64,000 nucleotides of DNA from Cristatella mucedo (GCA_009760855.2 WPIO01000077.1:654001-718000); one strand, 5' to 3'; positions 33,020 through 42,755 are shown, numbered from the stretch's first letter. Numbers and translations: made by a program. The notes: generated by a model from the letters alone, not told the origin.

Positions 33020-33973
33020 TTAATTGAATTCAGAGATGAGTATTATACCACCAATTAAATCAATTTCAATAAAATCTAAATCATTTGGAGTTACAAGATT
33101 ATTAATATAATTTAAAACAGGAAACTCAACAGTAATAAGTATATCAAAACCAAAAAGTCGTCTGGAAGGATAAACTTTTATATAATCACTTAATAATATC
33201 TAGCCACCTTCAATGCCGTAGTATTTAATATTAAGAAAATTAGAAATTAAGAAATTTGGATTCTAAAGTTTTTGGTAATAATTTTTAATAATAAAATTAT
33301 TAATATAAGAATGTATAAAGAAGTATATTGTAGCATTTGAATAATTTACTCTAGTTAAATCAACATATTTTAATATAATTGATCTATCAGTTTGTTCTTT
33401 ATAAATAACTGTTAGACTTAATTCGTCAGAAATTGTAAGTCTTTGACTTATAGCAGTATTATAAAGATCCTTTATTTGTATTCTTATTTTTTAATAACTT
33501 AGTTTTTTTCTTGCTGGTATATCAGATAATCTAGCTAAAGATGATTTATCACCACTAGAAAGATTAGTTATACTATCAACATTCAATATTCCTCTCATTT
33601 TTGAGATAGGTGTTCGTTTTAGATAAAACATTTCAATAGAAAGTCCTATGAAACAATTAATAGGCATACTAGTTCTAACTGTATCTGCACTTAAGGTTCC
33701 AATAATAGTATTTAAAACTTCTGCCTTTGTATAAGTGTACTCTTTTGTTGCAATATCATTTCTATTAATTGGATTTGCTACATTAACATATTTTTTTGAG
33801 TTTGCAGATATGTTTCCTCATACAACTTGATCTGAATCTTTTCTTACATAGTTATTATCAGCAAACAATTTTCCAACAGCTTCCAATGGATCTATATTTT
33901 TTCCAAGATTTAATATTCTATTTTCACTCATATTCAGCGTTCCAGTCATCTGTAAATCTTTTCTGCTGAGCAT
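33020..33973 (-). pseudogene. Phage tail-fibre-like protein 1, broken
   Basis: About 318 codons from the ATG at 33973. The N-terminal part has the tail-fibre shaft repeat: MTGTLNMSENRILNLG followed by a D-x-x-x-A-V-x-K end, then a second unit with NVANPINRNDIATKEY. The C-terminal two thirds is a separate globular-looking region ending GFDILITVEFPVLNY and a short tail. In-frame stops occur near 33818, 33495 and in the last third. Its start overlaps the stop of the next minus gene (TAATG). In phages such repeats form trimeric fibres that carry receptor-binding heads; an attachment role here is inference. Confidence 0.7.
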
Positions 33974-34136
33974 TATAATACTGCTATATAAGTAGTAATA
34001 TATATCTCCTTATCTAACAGCATTGAACCACATATAAAATTAGAACTGACAGCTATCTTTTTATTAGAATCTAAAGTATAACCACCATACAACTGATACT
34101 CCTGTGCTGTTAGTGTTGATGGTATAACGACCTACT

Positions 34137-35553
34137 TAGGAATGCAGACATGGGTAGAGTGTCTCTTCTTGTTTTGCTCGATCTTTCGGCAGCTTTTGAT
34201 ACCATCGATCACAAAGTACTTCTAGAGCGCCTCTCATCTCGCCTGGGCATCACTGGCACTGCTCTGCAGTGGTTCAGGTCCTATCTCAGTGGGAGACTCC
34301 AGAGTGTTGACGTGAATGGACAAAGATCATCTGAAGTACCTCTAAAATATGGAGTACCTCAGGGCTCTGTGCTAGGTCCGGTCCTTTTCACCGTTTATAC
34401 TCTCCCTCTCGCTGATGTGATTGCCAAGCACAATCTAGGCTTTCACTTCTATGCGGACACTCAGTTGTACCTTTGCTTTGATCCCTCCCAGCCTTCGAGC
34501 ACCTCAAATTCTCTCAACTCACTTGCTGCATGCATTGATGACATCCGATCATGGATGGCAGCAAATTTTCTAAAACTAAACGATGATAAAACTAACTTAC
34601 TAGTTATGGGCAAACCTAGTGTTATTCAGAAATTGGAAAGGCTGACTTTCAAAATTGGCTCTGCCAGCATATCTCCAGTTGCATCAGCTCGAAATCTAGG
34701 TGTCATATTCCAAAGCGACCTCTCGTTAGACGACCACATCAGCTCCACAGTCAAATCAGCCTATTTTCAGCTTCATAACATTGCTAAAATTAGGGCTTGT
34801 TTAGATAAGGATACCACGTCCAAGTTGGTCCATGCATTCGTGACATCTCGTCTCGACTTCTGCAACTCACTGCTTACTGGCCTACCAGCATGTGCGATCA
34901 GGCGATTGCAGCTGGTGCAAAACTCTGCAGCTAGGCTTGTCTGTCGTGAGCGTCGCAGTTGCCCCATTACTCCACTTCTCGCCGACCTGCACTGGCTACC
35001 AGTCAAGCAACGGATTGACTTCAAGGTTTTGTCGCTCACTTTTAGGTCTCTTCATTCTATGGCTCCAGCCTATCTTTCAGAGATACTACCCCATCAGGCA
35101 AAGCATCGTACCACTCGCTTTTCGGAATCCAACAGTCTAGAAATACCTCGTACAAACCTTAAATCTTTTGGAGACCGTGCATTTAGCTCGTATGCTCTCA
35201 CAGCCTGGAACTCCCTCCCGACCTGCATCAGAACATCCCCTGACCTGACCACATTTAAAAGAAACTTAAAAACATACCTATTTAGGACAGCATTTAGTGG
35301 GTCCTTGTGATTCGTCCTCGATGTGCTTATGCGTGCTGATACTGTTCATGCTGCCACTAACCACATTTGCATGCTGACCCAGTGCATGTAACCCCTAACC
35401 ATGTTATTCATTTTGTTTGTTTTTCAAGCATGATTTTACTTACTATTCTATTGCGTATCACTTTGCAGCAAATGTAAAGCGCCTAGAAAGAGATTAAGTT
35501 CTCTGAGGGCGCTTTATCAAGTGCAATATTATTATTATTATTATTATTATTAT
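34137..35553 (+). mobile_element. CR1/L2-like LINE, family B, nested insertion
   Basis: A 5'-truncated LINE lies inside a minus-strand Polinton gene. It carries one long frame and a 3' untranslated region of about 240 bp. It ends with the hairpin gcgcctagaaagagattaag / ttctctgagggcgcttt, then (att)n at about 35525-35553. Host-like base composition contrasts with the AT-rich Polinton. The insertion is younger than the Polinton's arrival, and it supplies the reference 3' end for the family B fragments elsewhere. Confidence 0.92.
34150..35310 (+). CDS. LINE reverse transcriptase C-terminal part (inactive site)
   Basis: 386 residues covering the reverse transcriptase palm, thumb and C-terminus: [55 protein letters not shown], and the end FRTAFSGSL. 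The frame is uninterrupted, which is rare in this window. The catalytic box reads FYADTQLY where two consecutive Asp are expected, so one codon has been lost in frame and the enzyme should be dead. The endonuclease domain is missing through 5' truncation. The start codon is simply the first Met in the surviving piece. Confidence 0.9.
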   Translation: MGRVSLLVLLDLSAAFDTIDHKVLLERLSSRLGITGTALQWFRSYLSGRLQSVDVNGQRSSEVPLKYGVPQGSVLGPVLFTVYTLPLADVIAKHNLGFHFYADTQLYLCFDPSQPSSTSNSLNSLAACIDDIRSWMAANFLKLNDDKTNLLVMGKPSVIQKLERLTFKIGSASISPVASARNLGVIFQSDLSLDDHISSTVKSAYFQLHNIAKIRACLDKDTTSKLVHAFVTSRLDFCNSLLTGLPACAIRRLQLVQNSAARLVCRERRSCPITPLLADLHWLPVKQRIDFKVLSLTFRSLHSMAPAYLSEILPHQAKHRTTRFSESNSLEIPRTNLKSFGDRAFSSYALTAWNSLPTCIRTSPDLTTFKRNLKTYLFRTAFSGSL

Positions 35554-36282
35554 AAGTACTTGTGTTTGATTAATTATGATATCATCACTGTAAGTATATT
35601 CTACTGCAAGAATAAATATACCAGTAGGAACTGTAATATTGTTAATGTTAGTAATTCATCTACCATTAAATGTTTTTCCATATATTTGTGTAGTTAGCTA
35701 GCCATCCATAGTTCCTTTAAATTTTACAGTTGCAACATTTCCATTTACTCTTTGAAAGTAACCAAGATTTACACCATCATTAGGATTTACAGGATCATTT
35801 TTTATTGTAATTGTAAAGTTACCCATATCTAAAGGTCCATTAATAGTTCCACCTTTTAAGGTAACAAAGTTATCATCGGCATATTTCTTATTGACAACAT
35901 CATACTGAGTTGTAGGAGCATCTTTAGTATTAACAACTAAACTAGCAATAGTAAGCGTACCATTAATTCTCCCGCCAGTTTTTGATATTTTCGTATAAGC
36001 ATAATCTTTGTAGCTGCATCACTTGGGTTAATAGGATTTGCAAGATCTATCAGTCTATGATTATTCATATCAATATCTCCATCAGCAGTTGTTCCTCTAG
36101 ATATTTTTGTAACAAAGTTTGTATCGATATACTTTCTGTTTACAGCATCTGTAGAATCAATAGGATCTCCAAGATTTTTTATTAGATTCTGATTCATATT
36201 TAAAGTTCCATTCATAATATCTTCTGTTTTACGAATATAATTTTTTTGGCTAGAACCTTTTCTACGATATCCGAGCGACATT

Positions 36283-37140
36283 CTATACAATAGTAATAAT
36301 AAAATAAATATATGTAAAATTACAAGCAACTGTCATATTATTAATCATATAAGTGCGTGATCCATCAATATTTATTACTAAAAGGAGAGTGCCAGATACG
36401 CTGTAAGTGTTGTCACTAGTTAACTCTAAAAATACTCCAGTTGTATTAAAACACCATAAAATATTGGATACTGTTTGAAAGTTTGATACTGGCCTAACAA
36501 CAAAAGTTTTTAAAGGTGTTGCATAGCCGACTACACTTCCTTGTTGATTAAAAACTGCCATATCAGCAGGAGTTTTTTTCAATGTAGAACTTTCTGTTCC
36601 AGTTCCATTTACATTAATATTAAATATGTTTAACGGAATAACACTCGAAGCATTTGTAAAACCAGAAAGTCTTATATACAAAGTAGAACATTTATAAGAA
36701 TCAATAGATTGCTTTGTTACAACATCTGAATTTTTCAAAGAGGTAATTCTGTTTGATCCTAGATCAAGAGTACTATTAGAGTTGCCATTGAAAACTTGAG
36801 ACATACTTTTTAATAATCCACAGTTTATTACTTTGTAAGGCCTAGAATCTTGATAGACAGTTCCATCAACAGATCTTCCAGATATACCAGTTACATTTTT
36901 ACAGTTTAACTGGGATAACATTTTTGCACTATTCTTTGGAAGTAAGTCAGATAAATTAGAAACAGAAGCTATTTCTCCAGAAACATTATTTGCAACAGTA
37001 TTAAAGAAGTTTGAATTAATAGCATAATCTAATCTTATTGCATCTCCATCATTTACTGGAAAACCAAGATTTGTAATGTTATTTCCATTAGCATCAAGAT
37101 CGCTAAAAATATTACCATTAATCTTACTAATATTATCCAT
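36283..37140 (-). CDS. Phage tail-fibre-like protein 3, intact
   Basis: 285 residues, uninterrupted. Shaft repeats: DLDANGNNITNLGFPVNDGD (residues about 15-34) and STLDLGSNRITSLKNSD (about 122-138), with a less regular stretch between. Residues 150-285 form a different head rich in beta-type sequence (SGTLLLVINIDGSRTYMINN). The ATG at 37140 is preceded on its strand by atatataaga. The gene diverges from the one starting at 37151, with only 10 bases between start codons. It resembles the plus-strand gene at 47480 most in its first 45 residues. Likely a virion surface or attachment protein (inference). Confidence 0.75.
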   Translation of the reverse strand: MDNISKINGNIFSDLDANGNNITNLGFPVNDGDAIRLDYAINSNFFNTVANNVSGEIASVSNLSDLLPKNSAKMLSQLNCKNVTGISGRSVDGTVYQDSRPYKVINCGLLKSMSQVFNGNSNSTLDLGSNRITSLKNSDVVTKQSIDSYKCSTLYIRLSGFTNASSVIPLNIFNINVNGTGTESSTLKKTPADMAVFNQQGSVVGYATPLKTFVVRPVSNFQTVSNILWCFNTTGVFLELTSDNTYSVSGTLLLVINIDGSRTYMINNMTVACNFTYIYFIITIV

Positions 37141-37150
37141 TCTTATATAT
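37141..37150. promoter_or_regulatory. Shared 10-bp divergent start region
   Basis: tcttatatat is all that separates the ATG of the minus-strand tail-fibre-like gene (37140) from the plus-strand ATG at 37151. It reads as a TATA-like motif in both directions. Confidence 0.5.
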
Positions 37151-38240
37151 ATGGAAAAAATTAAAGAAAATCTGAAATGTGGTTTAGATACAACAAAAGA
37201 AGTATTATCAGGAACAACATAGCAGCTGAGATTGGATCAAAAGCAATTATAAAAGTAGCTCCTAAGATTGCAATGAAACTGAGTTTACAAGCATCAAACA
37301 AGATTGCAACTATTGTTCCAAAAGTTTTGCAGTCATTCAAAGTAATTGGAACTGCTACAAAAGCACTTGGAGGATTTCTATCAGGAATAACAGGAATTGT
37401 AGATCTTGGTTTATTCATAAAAGAAATCGTAGATGATATTTCTTCTGGAAAATATGGCAATGTCTTTTGGAAAAAATTGCAGATAAAAAAGAAGGACTAT
37501 AAAAAATGGTTGCTTCTTTAGAAGTTGGCTTTTACATAAACGAGATTATGCTAGAAGCGGAAAGAGCTCAATCCGGTTGGTACTTAGATCCTAGTAAGTT
37601 TCTTTAAGAGATATTCGGAGAGAAAGTGAGTTGGGATGCTTCACAGTTGGATACAAAAGCTTGGAGTAAGAACTTTCTTGAAGTAAGATCAGGTCGATTT
37701 TTACCTGCAATTCCAGTAATCATAGCAAGTATAGCTTCTGCTATTGGAGCTGTTGGTTTAGGTGTTTCAATAGCAGTATCAGTAGCAGGATTTATTAAGA
37801 AAATTATTGATGTAACAATGTATTCTGCAAAAGCTCCAAAAATGGATACGCATGAAGAAAGAATGAGTGCTTTGAGTATACAAAGTGAAAGATTAAAAAA
37901 TGCAATTGCAGATATAAAAAATATGATAGAATTACTTGATAGAAACATTGATATTGATTTGAGTGACAAAGTGCAGAATAGTGAGGTGAAAAACAGATTA
38001 GATTATTTGAAAACTGGAAAAGATTTAGTAGAAAAATCTGGCATTAGTTATAGCGATGAGTTAAAAAGAGACACACAAAAAGTAGAAAGTAGTACAATTG
38101 GAGGGAAAAAATCTTGCGACTATAAAGCTGAGAGTGCAATGCTACTAGCTAATCTTTATGCTCCAAATAAATCACAAGAAGAAATACATAGAGAGGTACT
38201 AAAACTAAGTGATGAATTAAATTATAGATGCCGTAATTAA
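37151..38240 (+). pseudogene. Hydrophobic and coiled-coil virion-like protein, frameshifted
   Basis: The ATG at 37151 opens a short frame (MEKIKENLKCGLDTTKEV) that stops at 37228. The message continues in the frame of 37177-37521 (FKVIGTATKALGGFLSGITG, SSGKYGNVFWKKL) and again in 37626-38240. The last part has a long hydrophobic segment (PAIPVIIASIASAIGAVGLG and following Val/Ala/Gly residues, about residues 30-58 of that frame). It then has a helical region (ERLKNAIADIKNMIELLDRN). The layout suggests a membrane-active minor virion protein, but no family match is certain. At least two frameshifts and one stop break it. Confidence 0.55.
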
Positions 38241-38789
38241 AAGTCTGTGTAGCGAACAATTCTGTAATCTTCTGTTAAACTATAAGTAAAGTTTAATCGA
38301 GCGAAACTTAGGTGCAAACGTATTGCTGCAAGATCTCTAGCAACAGCTGCATCTTCTGCAGAATCATAGTATCCCAAATGATAACTAGTATTATCTACTT
38401 TGATATATAATTTATATTTTTTGCTCTTTTATCAAAATAGACGCCAATATATTTAGATTTATTACTTTTTTGTTTTCCTTATTTCTTCGATTTTCCGATT
38501 GCGTTGCAACTCTTAAATTAGAAATCCTGTTATCAGATTTATTCAAGTTTTCATGATCGATCTGAAAAACAGGCATCTCTTCATTCATTATCATCCATGC
38601 TAATCTGTGACTTTTGTATCGCTTTCCATCAATACTTATAATTCTATATCCATAGCTGTCAATACTTCCGGCCTCAGCTCCAATAGTTGCCCTACCTCTT
38701 CTGTTTATCCTCCAAAAGAATCTGCCAGTATCTGGTTCATATGTAAGAAGTTCCATAACTCTAGATCTAAGTTCTTCAAATTGATTTAT
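38237..38789 (-). pseudogene. HNH homing endonuclease with AP2 domain, frameshifted
   Basis: The N-terminal part has the phage-type HNH layout: YEPDTGRFFWRINRRG, GYRIISIDGKRYKSHRLAWM, and IDHENLNKSDNRISNLR with the His and Asn residues of the motif. After RRNKE the frame shifts in an A run. An AP2 DNA-binding domain then follows in other frames (YIGVYFDK; HLGYYDSAEDAAVARDLAA; SFARLNF), ending at a stop 38237-38239. Such HNH-AP2 proteins are selfish nucleases common in phages. The expected start, by the element's tatat...agaa context, falls on ATA at 38787-38789, so the original ATG may be lost. Confidence 0.85.
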
Positions 38790-38846
38790 TTCTAAATATA
38801 TAATAGTTTTATTTGTCTTTAAATAAAAATTAAATATATTATAGAA

Positions 38847-39622
38847 ATGGAATACCATGAGGTAAAACTAAAGCTGTCAGAGCATCAAGTAAACTTAATA
38901 CACAAATCTGATAAATCTATTTCAATCAGACTAAAAAAAGAAGATCTATCAGGTTCTATTTCTATCTTTGTAACAAAAACACAACTAAACAAAATTGAAA
39001 AGTGCCAATCTAAAAACACTGGCATACAACTGAATCTAAGTTTGAAGCAATTGAAACAAAATAGAAGACTTGGCTCGGGCATCGTGGATTTTATTAACAA
39101 ACTACAAACTTACTGGAAATCGCGAAATGCACCTAAAACTACCTTCAGGGGTAAAATCTGAATTTGTACCAGGTGGAAGTTTTAACAATACAAACCGTTA
39201 CTCTTTCGCCGGTCCAGGAACAAAATTTACTCAGCGAATGAGTGAAGGCTATACCGGAATCAATGATTTAGATAACAAAGCTTTAGTGCACGATAGTTTA
39301 TACACCGAAACTGGATCAATGGCCGAACCTAAAAGAACGGAAATAAGAAACTTGTCAGACTTGGTATTAGCTGAATCTGCTGCTAGAATTGCACTTGATC
39401 CTCGTCAGCCAAATTAGGAACGTAAAGATGCTAAAACAGTTGCAGCCGCGATGGCAGCGAAAGCTAAGCTTGGACTTGGAATTGGCGGAGCATTAAACGA
39501 TTCATTTGCTACTGATTTTCTAAAAGATAAAATAAGTAATCCTGCTAGTCTTAATAAGATAAAAAAATTATGCCCGTGGAATCTTTGACAGAATGCTTGA
39601 TATCACTCGAAAAAAGATCTAA
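38847..39622 (+). pseudogene. Virion protein with parvovirus-type phospholipase A2 domain
   Basis: The N-terminal 70 residues (VKLKLSEHQVNLIHK, SISIRLKKEDLSG, KTQLNKIEKC) follow a pattern seen in Polinton/adintovirus minor virion proteins. A frameshift near 39090 leads to the PLA2 part: the calcium-loop-like YSFAGPGTKF, GINDLDNKALVHDSLY with the catalytic His-Asp pair, and a helix LVLAESAARIAL. In parvoviruses this type of domain opens endosomal membranes during entry. A TAG at 39415 and another indel near 39560 break the rest, which ends with a helical tail and stop at 39620-39622. Confidence 0.8.
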
Positions 39623-39664
39623 AAAAATTTAACTTACAAACTAATTCATATTTATTTTTTATAT

Positions 39665-40162
39665 TTATATTTTTTTAAACTCTGCTGGATTAAACATTGA
39701 TCTCTTTGGTGAACTATAAACTTTTACTTGGTCAATCTTTAATCTAATATTTAATATTTCTTCATTATTATAATACTCTTTTGAAACGTAACTACCATCA
39801 AGAATTCCAGTGATACAAAAATCATTTCCTAATTTTTTAATTACGTCTGCTGGACTAGATACTTTAATTTGTTTATTATTCTCATCAAACATAATACTAG
39901 GTTTCTTTCCAAAATCTAATCTAATTCCAATTGTTGACCTTGCATTAGCATCAAATGCTTTGAATTCTAATTGTTCACTCGATCTATCTACAATGTTTTG
40001 AATATAAGGAAGTGTTTCTTCTGTTATATACATCCATGCGCTAAGATAAGGTTTTGAATCTTTTGAAATTTTCTCTTCAACATGAATGTGTGCAGGCTTT
40101 CCTTTTGGGATGAAAACTGCAAAATTTTGGAGGACTACAAATTTCTTTTCTTGATTTTTCAT
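39665..40162 (-). CDS. 165-aa protein, possibly ssDNA-binding
   Basis: Intact frame with start context ctatatagaATG. Mixed beta-rich sequence: KKFVVLQNFAVFIPKGKPAH at the start, STIGIRLDFGKKPSIMFDEN in the middle and EILNIRLKIDQVKVYSSPK near the end. Alternating short strands and a single compact domain would suit an OB-type single-strand-binding protein, and the element also has a lambda-exonuclease-like gene that could work with one. There is no diagnostic motif, so this is a structural guess. It has survived without stops in a decayed element. Confidence 0.6.
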   Translation of the reverse strand: MKNQEKKFVVLQNFAVFIPKGKPAHIHVEEKISKDSKPYLSAWMYITEETLPYIQNIVDRSSEQLEFKAFDANARSTIGIRLDFGKKPSIMFDENNKQIKVSSPADVIKKLGNDFCITGILDGSYVSKEYYNNEEILNIRLKIDQVKVYSSPKRSMFNPAEFKKI

Positions 40163-40171
40163 TCTATATAG
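40163..40171 (-). promoter_or_regulatory. CTATATAGA start motif
   Basis: On the minus strand ctatataga directly precedes the ATG of the 165-aa gene, the same spacing as at 31763 on the plus strand. Confidence 0.55.
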
Positions 40172-40190
40172 TGGAAATATTTTGTTTAAT

Positions 40191-40630
40191 TCAAATTAAT
40201 AATTGCATGACTGTACCAAAATAAAAAAATTCCATTAATTTAAGAAAGACTAAGCACCTCATTCCACAATCCGTTTGATTAAACTTTTGCAGTTGAAACG
40301 TTTGAAAACTTGGTGTAACACCGAAATAATTAAGCACTTCTGGCATTGGAGGAGCACCGAACGAGTCAAAATAAAAACATTGATCACCTATTTTTTTAAG
40401 AGCTACCCAGTGATATATTGCTAAGTCTGATTTTCCAGTATTGCAAATAAGGCACTCATTCTGTTCTGGAGAAATTAATTCATCTCTTGCAAATACACCT
40501 CTGAAATTTTTTATATCTAATTCTTTTACATATTGATTTATTTCAAGGTCAGTTAGTGGCGTACTTTTTACTTTTTTTTTAAACTGTTGATAGTTTTTCT
40601 TAGTTCAGAAAGTATTTGTTCTTTACTCAT
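40191..40630 (-). pseudogene. Adenain-like maturation cysteine protease, one frameshift
   Basis: About 146 codons. After a short N-terminus (MSKEQILSELRK) the frame breaks in an A9 run near 40573 and resumes as STPLTDLEINQYVKELDIKN. Catalytic parts follow in order: AIYHWVALKK (His), CFYFDSFGAPPMPEVLNYFG (acidic residue) and FNQTDCGMRCLVFLK (Cys). This is the Polinton/adenovirus protease that cleaves virion proteins during maturation. Length is close to the Polinton norm. The ATG at 40630 overlaps the stop of the upstream gene by 4 bases (ATGA). A single homopolymer indel is the only visible lesion and could be a sequencing error. Confidence 0.88.
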
Positions 40631-40845
40631 ATCACCTCCAAACTTTCAGTACCTAACTTTTTACCATGAGATAGAACTCCGCTGCCACTTTCTGATCTTA
40701 ACTTAACAAACTTTGACTTTTTACTTTCATAAATCACACAAATTGCTTTAATCATTCTTCTAAGACCTTTTGTACTATCAATCTCAACATACTCCTCATG
40801 AATGCTATCTGTAGGCTTCTTACATTTTAATCAGTAAATTTCCAT
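40627..40845 (-). pseudogene. Small zinc-ribbon-like protein (DUF5679-type), damaged
   Basis: 72 codons from the ATG at 40845, after attatagaa. The sequence MEIY-stop-LKCKKPTDS has the place and neighbours of a CxxC knuckle whose first Cys codon is now TGA. The second pair, expected as CxxC in CVIYESKKSKFVKL, has lost one Cys (Tyr instead). Small proteins of this pattern commonly sit near the protease and ATPase in Polinton-like viruses. Role unknown. The stop overlaps the protease ATG, suggesting co-expression. Confidence 0.65.
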
Positions 40846-40880
40846 TTCTATAATATAAAAACTTTTTTTAGTATAGGAAA

Positions 40881-41551
40881 TTGTCTCTTCGAGTAAGGGC
40901 GTTTAATTTTGGGCAAGATGCAGATACTGGGCATAAAGAACCTTAACCAAATGTTCGATCAGAGCTTTAGTTTTAGGTCCAAGTGGTTCAGGTAAGTTTC
41001 AACTTATCCTGAATTGGATATTTTATGGAATGGTTAATTATGATTGTTGTACAATTATTGCTTCAAGTTTAGATCAAAAGTTGTATCGTGGACTTGTGTC
41101 AATGACAAAAGAAAATAAGGCTTATTCTTGGATTAATGGAATTGATGCTGTGCCAGAAGTAGACTCGTATAAGAACTGCAAGAATGTAGTTGTACTTAAC
41201 GATTCAATGACTGAGGATCAGACTAAAATATTAGACTATTTTACACGAGGAAGACATAAAGGTCTGAATATTTTCTATCTTGCTCAAGGCTTTACTAATA
41301 TACCTAGGAGAGAAATCAGAAACAATGTAAATCTAATAGTAATCTTTAAGCAAAACACAACTGACATTGAGTATATCCGTGATGCATATGTTGGAGATAT
41401 TGATAAGAAACAATTTAGAGAATGGGTTAACTCTTGTACTAGAAACCGTTTTGGATATTGCATAATAGATCTAACTAAGACTGAATCAGAAGGAAGATTT
41501 TGGTCTGTTGATTCAGAGGGAAAGCAATTAATGACATTTTCTAATTATTAA
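40881..41551 (+). pseudogene. A32-like DNA-packaging ATPase, start lost and frameshifted
   Basis: Walker A is VLGPSGSGK near 40980. Walker B-like NVVVLNDSM is at about 41190-41215. A sensor-type region FYLAQGFTNIPRREIRNN at 41273-41326 is followed by LIVIFKQN. This is the FtsK/HerA-superfamily packaging ATPase of Polintons and related viruses, which pumps DNA into the capsid. The segment 40881-40945 (SLRVRAFNFGQDADTGHKEP) is in another frame and stops before Walker A. Its first codon, TTG, stands where the agtataggaaa start context predicts an ATG (compare 32071). Confidence 0.88.
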
Positions 41552-41564
41552 TAGATATAGTAAA

Positions 41565-42752
41565 ATGTTTAATGGAAAAATTTACTCGAGTGGTAAAAAA
41601 CCTTACAAAGGTAGCGTTCAAGAGGCATTAGATTATGAAACTAAACTGCAAAACCTGCAAGATCTAAGAGATGCAAATATTCTAGAAAACTCTGGTGAGA
41701 TACAAAGAATAGAATCAGAAATTGCTATAAGAGATGCTGCTGAGCATAGACTAAACAAGCAAGCATTAGAGAGATCTACTGATAACTCAGGTAAAGTTGT
41801 TGCTGAGAAACTTAAAAGAATTAGACCTAAACTTGCTTTACAAATAGAAAACAAAGAACAACTGCAGAAAGTTTTAGAATACAAACACAAACCAGACATA
41901 TTTAGTACTATTCAAAAAGCAAGAACAGCTGTTTGTGAAGGAAAGCATAAAAAAGCGATTACTATAGCAAATCAAGCAAAGACATATGCAGAAAATCCAG
42001 AAATACGAGAAGCTATTGATGTTGCTCAAAAAGGTTTAGCTGAAGAGTTAAATATAAATCAAACTACTGGCACACCGAAGAAAACTGCAGTACAAGATTT
42101 TGATAAAGCTAAACTAATAAAATTACTTAATGAAAAAAATAGATATATCCCGAGTTATGTACCAAGAATAATAAATGAGATTGATAGTACAAATAAATAT
42201 TTAAAACTATTTGAGCTAGGACGAAAGCTTTTTAATGAAAAAATGTATACTCCTGAACAAGAACTAGAACAGACTGCTCATGATATCTTAGAATACACAG
42301 TGGGTTATTATAATAAACTTGATGGTAAACAAGTTGATACAATACAAAAAGCATATGCGTTAACAATTGATAAAAAGAAAGATTTACTTGATATTATTGG
42401 GTCAAAAAAGGGAGTATCTAAAGTACTAAAAAAGATTGTGCAGAATCTTAGTGAAGAAAATCTTTCCAATGTTGTTACAGAATTAGATAAAAAGAAAAAA
42501 AGAAGTGTAAAAGAACAGAGAGTCTTCGATTATTTAAGACCTAGAGAAGGTAGTGGCATTGAAATAATACCATTAGTTGTAAAGAATGATTCAGAAGTAT
42601 TTGACAAGATAGAATTGTGGATTCGTGAACTTGCTGCTGGAAATACTGGAGTAGTAAATTCTATTAGTGCTGCTGTTGATTACCTTGCAAAATCTAGAAA
42701 AGTACCAAAGTCATACATTGCTAAAATTAATAAACTTGTATATGATATATAG
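41565..42752 (+). CDS. 395-aa helical protein, unknown, intact
   Basis: The longest unbroken Polinton gene here. The sequence is mostly charged helix with coiled-coil character (KLQNLQDLRDANILENSGEI; LAEELNINQ), then a Lys-rich domain (DKKKKRSVKEQRVFDYLRPR) and a C-terminal 70 residues that look globular. It lies between the packaging ATPase and the minor capsid genes, ends 3 bases before the next ATG, and starts after gatatagtaaa. Position suggests a virion or assembly protein. No domain recognised. Its integrity among broken neighbours may be chance or recent selection. Confidence 0.8.
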   Translation: MFNGKIYSSGKKPYKGSVQEALDYETKLQNLQDLRDANILENSGEIQRIESEIAIRDAAEHRLNKQALERSTDNSGKVVAEKLKRIRPKLALQIENKEQLQKVLEYKHKPDIFSTIQKARTAVCEGKHKKAITIANQAKTYAENPEIREAIDVAQKGLAEELNINQTTGTPKKTAVQDFDKAKLIKLLNEKNRYIPSYVPRIINEIDSTNKYLKLFELGRKLFNEKMYTPEQELEQTAHDILEYTVGYYNKLDGKQVDTIQKAYALTIDKKKDLLDIIGSKKGVSKVLKKIVQNLSEENLSNVVTELDKKKKRSVKEQRVFDYLRPREGSGIEIIPLVVKNDSEVFDKIELWIRELAAGNTGVVNSISAAVDYLAKSRKVPKSYIAKINKLVYDI

Positions 42753-42755
42753 AAA
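42745..42755 (+). promoter_or_regulatory. ATATATAGAAA start motif
   Basis: atatatagaaa directly before ATG 42756, overlapping the end of the 395-aa gene. Confidence 0.55.

Larger units (their letters stand above)
33973..36281 (-). pseudogene. Phage tail-fibre-like protein 2, split by a LINE
   Basis: Starts at the ATG at 36281 after ttgtataga. The first 115 residues hold two clear shaft repeats (NLGDPIDSTDAVNRKYID; DLANPINPSDAATK). A frameshift near 36000 moves similarity to another frame, which adds two more repeats (VVNKKYADDNFVTLKGG; a NDPVNPNDGVN unit). The head region is interrupted by the LINE at 34137-35553 and resumes to a stop at 33973. It therefore carries a frameshift, an internal stop and an insertion. 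It has more shaft repeats than the other copies. Confidence 0.7.

Noticed and set aside
37161-37460. Minus-strand 99-codon frame opposite the hydrophobic protein gene
   Set aside because: It mirrors the plus-strand coding sequence and lacks the start motif; the plus-strand reading has the better context.
41633-41899. Minus-strand 88-codon frame inside the 395-aa gene
   Set aside because: Antisense shadow of a long intact gene.
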